Shown: piece by piece, positions 7,425-8,201 of the stretch
Numbering within the stretch: position 1 is the stretch's first letter
How the letters are laid out: each line of letters starts with the position of its first letter
NCBI GenBank assembly: GCA_030453285.1
Contig: JAKDKP010000074.1
Location: 1-8,201, forward strand
Reading direction: 5' to 3'
Origin: Propionibacteriales bacterium
GTDB lineage: Bacteria; Actinomycetota; Actinomycetes; Propionibacteriales; Propionibacteriaceae
DNA: 8,201 nucleotides
The notes under the pieces: model-generated
Told to the model about the DNA's origin: nothing
The model's database searches: none
What the model saw: only the letters and a program-made list of their open reading frames with translations
Made by a program: the position numbers and the translations under genes

Positions 7425-7430
7425 AATCTA
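7425..7430 (-). promoter_or_regulatory. Leaderless-type -10 element for ilvD
   Basis: TAGATT (minus strand 7430-7425) is followed by exactly 7 nt and then ATG 7417, the same geometry seen at the GNAT gene. Its first three bases are also the TAG stop codon of the upstream mannosyltransferase gene. No consensus -35 is visible within that gene's last codons. If real, ilvD has its own promoter despite lying only 10 bp after its neighbour. Confidence 0.5.
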
Positions 7431-8201
7431 GACCGGCTCGACGGCGGACCGGCGCCCAGTCCCCCCACGCGAGATCGTCCCGGCTCGCCGCGCCATCAGC
7501 CACTGGGCGGCCAGCCCGAGCGCGATCACCACACCGAGCACCGGGCCGAGGTTGGCGATCACCTGCTGCAGGGCGCTGTACGAGTCAGCCGCACCCTTGC
7601 CGTACGGGAGAAGTGACAACGGCAGGCAGGCCGCCACCCACAAGGCCAGGAAAGCGCCGGTCCCGCGCACCCAGCGTGGCAGTTGTGTCGAGGTGAGGCA
7701 GGCGATCCCGAGCGGCACGATCCACACCCAGTGGTGGGTCCACGACAGCGGCGATGCCAGTGAGGTCGCGACCCCGCACAGTCCGATCGCAAACACCTTC
7801 TCGTCGCGCCGCCACCAGTGCACCGCCACCAGCACCGAAGCCAGGGCGACGACGGCGGCAACGGCCAACCCGACCAGCGTGGCGGTGGTCGTCTCGCCGA
7901 GCAGTCGAGCACTCACGCCGACCAGGGACTGGTTGCCGACGTACTGCGGACCGGAGGTCTTGGTGTCCCCGCCGAGCAGACCGGTGAAGAAGTCGACGGT
8001 GCCGCGCCACATGAAGACCGCCCCGATCACGGTCAACAGGGCGAAGCTCAGGGTGCCAACCAGGACCGTCCGCCACCGGCCGAGCAGGCCGAGGAACACC
8101 AGGAACAGCAACGGGGTCAACTTGATCGATGCGGCCAGTCCGATCAGTGCACCACGCGGAATCAGCCGCTTCTCCCCCGGCCGATCGGGCAGCAGGTCGG
8201 C
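7428..8201 (-). CDS. GT87 (DUF2029) membrane mannosyltransferase, 5'-truncated by the window
   Basis: The frame stays open to the right edge of the window; 257 residues of the C-terminal part are visible, ending at TAG 7430-7428. The protein is strongly hydrophobic with several transmembrane helices separated by short loops. Motifs typical of GT-C glycosyltransferases of family 87 are present: IKLTPLLF at about visible residues 26-33, GNQSLVG, and [11 protein letters not shown] in a later loop. Known actinobacterial members, such as PimE, use polyprenyl-phosphate mannose to add alpha-1,2-mannose to phosphatidylinositol mannosides or lipomannan outside the membrane. Which glycan this one serves cannot be told, and the catalytic N-terminal loop is outside the window. 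The last roughly 20 residues form a basic, Gly/Arg-rich cytoplasmic tail. Internal start codons such as the TTG at 8120 cut into the conserved IKLTPLLF motif and are not the true start. Being 10 bp from ilvD is probably positional rather than functional. Confidence 0.85.
   Translation of the reverse strand, partial: ADLLPDRPGEKRLIPRGALIGLAASIKLTPLLFLVFLGLLGRWRTVLVGTLSFALLTVIGAVFMWRGTVDFFTGLLGGDTKTSGPQYVGNQSLVGVSARLLGETTTATLVGLAVAAVVALASVLVAVHWWRRDEKVFAIGLCGVATSLASPLSWTHHWVWIVPLGIACLTSTQLPRWVRGTGAFLALWVAACLPLSLLPYGKGAADSYSALQQVIANLGPVLGVVIALGLAAQWLMARRAGTISRGGTGRRSAVEPV

Noticed and set aside
3758..7696. A 1312-codon open frame on the + strand antisense to ilvB, the attenuator region, ilvD and the GT87 3' end
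   Set aside because: It lies opposite well-supported genes with full catalytic motifs. Its product is His/Arg/Gly/Asp-rich low complexity with no domain pattern, and long stop-free antisense frames are expected opposite GC-rich codon-biased genes.

Overview
Organism: the window is GC-rich throughout, its reading frames have strong third-position G/C bias, and GTG starts are used. It carries a valine-, leucine- and isoleucine-type ilvB leader, leaderless-style promoters (TAnnnT directly before the start codon), and a GT87 polyprenol-phosphate-mannose-type mannosyltransferase. Together these point to an actinobacterium, plausibly in the Propionibacteriales, although the exact lineage is inference. 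Layout, left part (+ strand): bases 2-205 are the 3' end of a probable SAM-dependent methyltransferase. A guanidine-III (ykkC-III) riboswitch at 272-312 sits immediately before the Shine-Dalgarno of a small multidrug resistance (SMR) family guanidinium exporter (gdx, 325-648). A membrane-anchored cysteine-containing protein of unknown function (723-1280) and a RimJ/RimL-type GNAT acetyltransferase (1325-1924) follow. Tandem hairpins at 1988-2035 separate this block from the convergent genes beyond. Layout, right part (- strand, read right to left): the 3' part of a GT87 membrane mannosyltransferase (8201-7428) is followed after 10 bp by ilvD (7417-5714). Next comes a 300-bp regulatory gap, then ilvB (5413-3656), ilvN (3659-3144, overlapping ilvB by 4 nt) and ilvC (3080-2049). 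The gap holds a promoter, a 15-codon leader peptide with consecutive Ile-Leu-Val-Leu codons, a 10-bp hairpin, a competing antiterminator pairing and a U-tailed terminator. How the genes work together: IlvB/IlvN (acetohydroxyacid synthase), IlvC (ketol-acid reductoisomerase) and IlvD (dihydroxyacid dehydratase) make up the common pathway to valine and isoleucine and supply the precursor of leucine. The leader and terminator form a transcription attenuator for ilvBNC that should respond to charged Ile, Leu and Val tRNAs. The window therefore contains two separate RNA switches: a ligand-sensing riboswitch for guanidine export and a ribosome-mediated attenuator for branched-chain amino acid synthesis. 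Both mechanisms are of known type. The less usual points are how compactly they are built: a leader peptide that may begin at the transcription start site, and a possible anti-Shine-Dalgarno sequence overlapping the first helix of the riboswitch. I found no mobile elements, CRISPR arrays, tRNA or rRNA genes, and no clearly undescribed multi-gene system.
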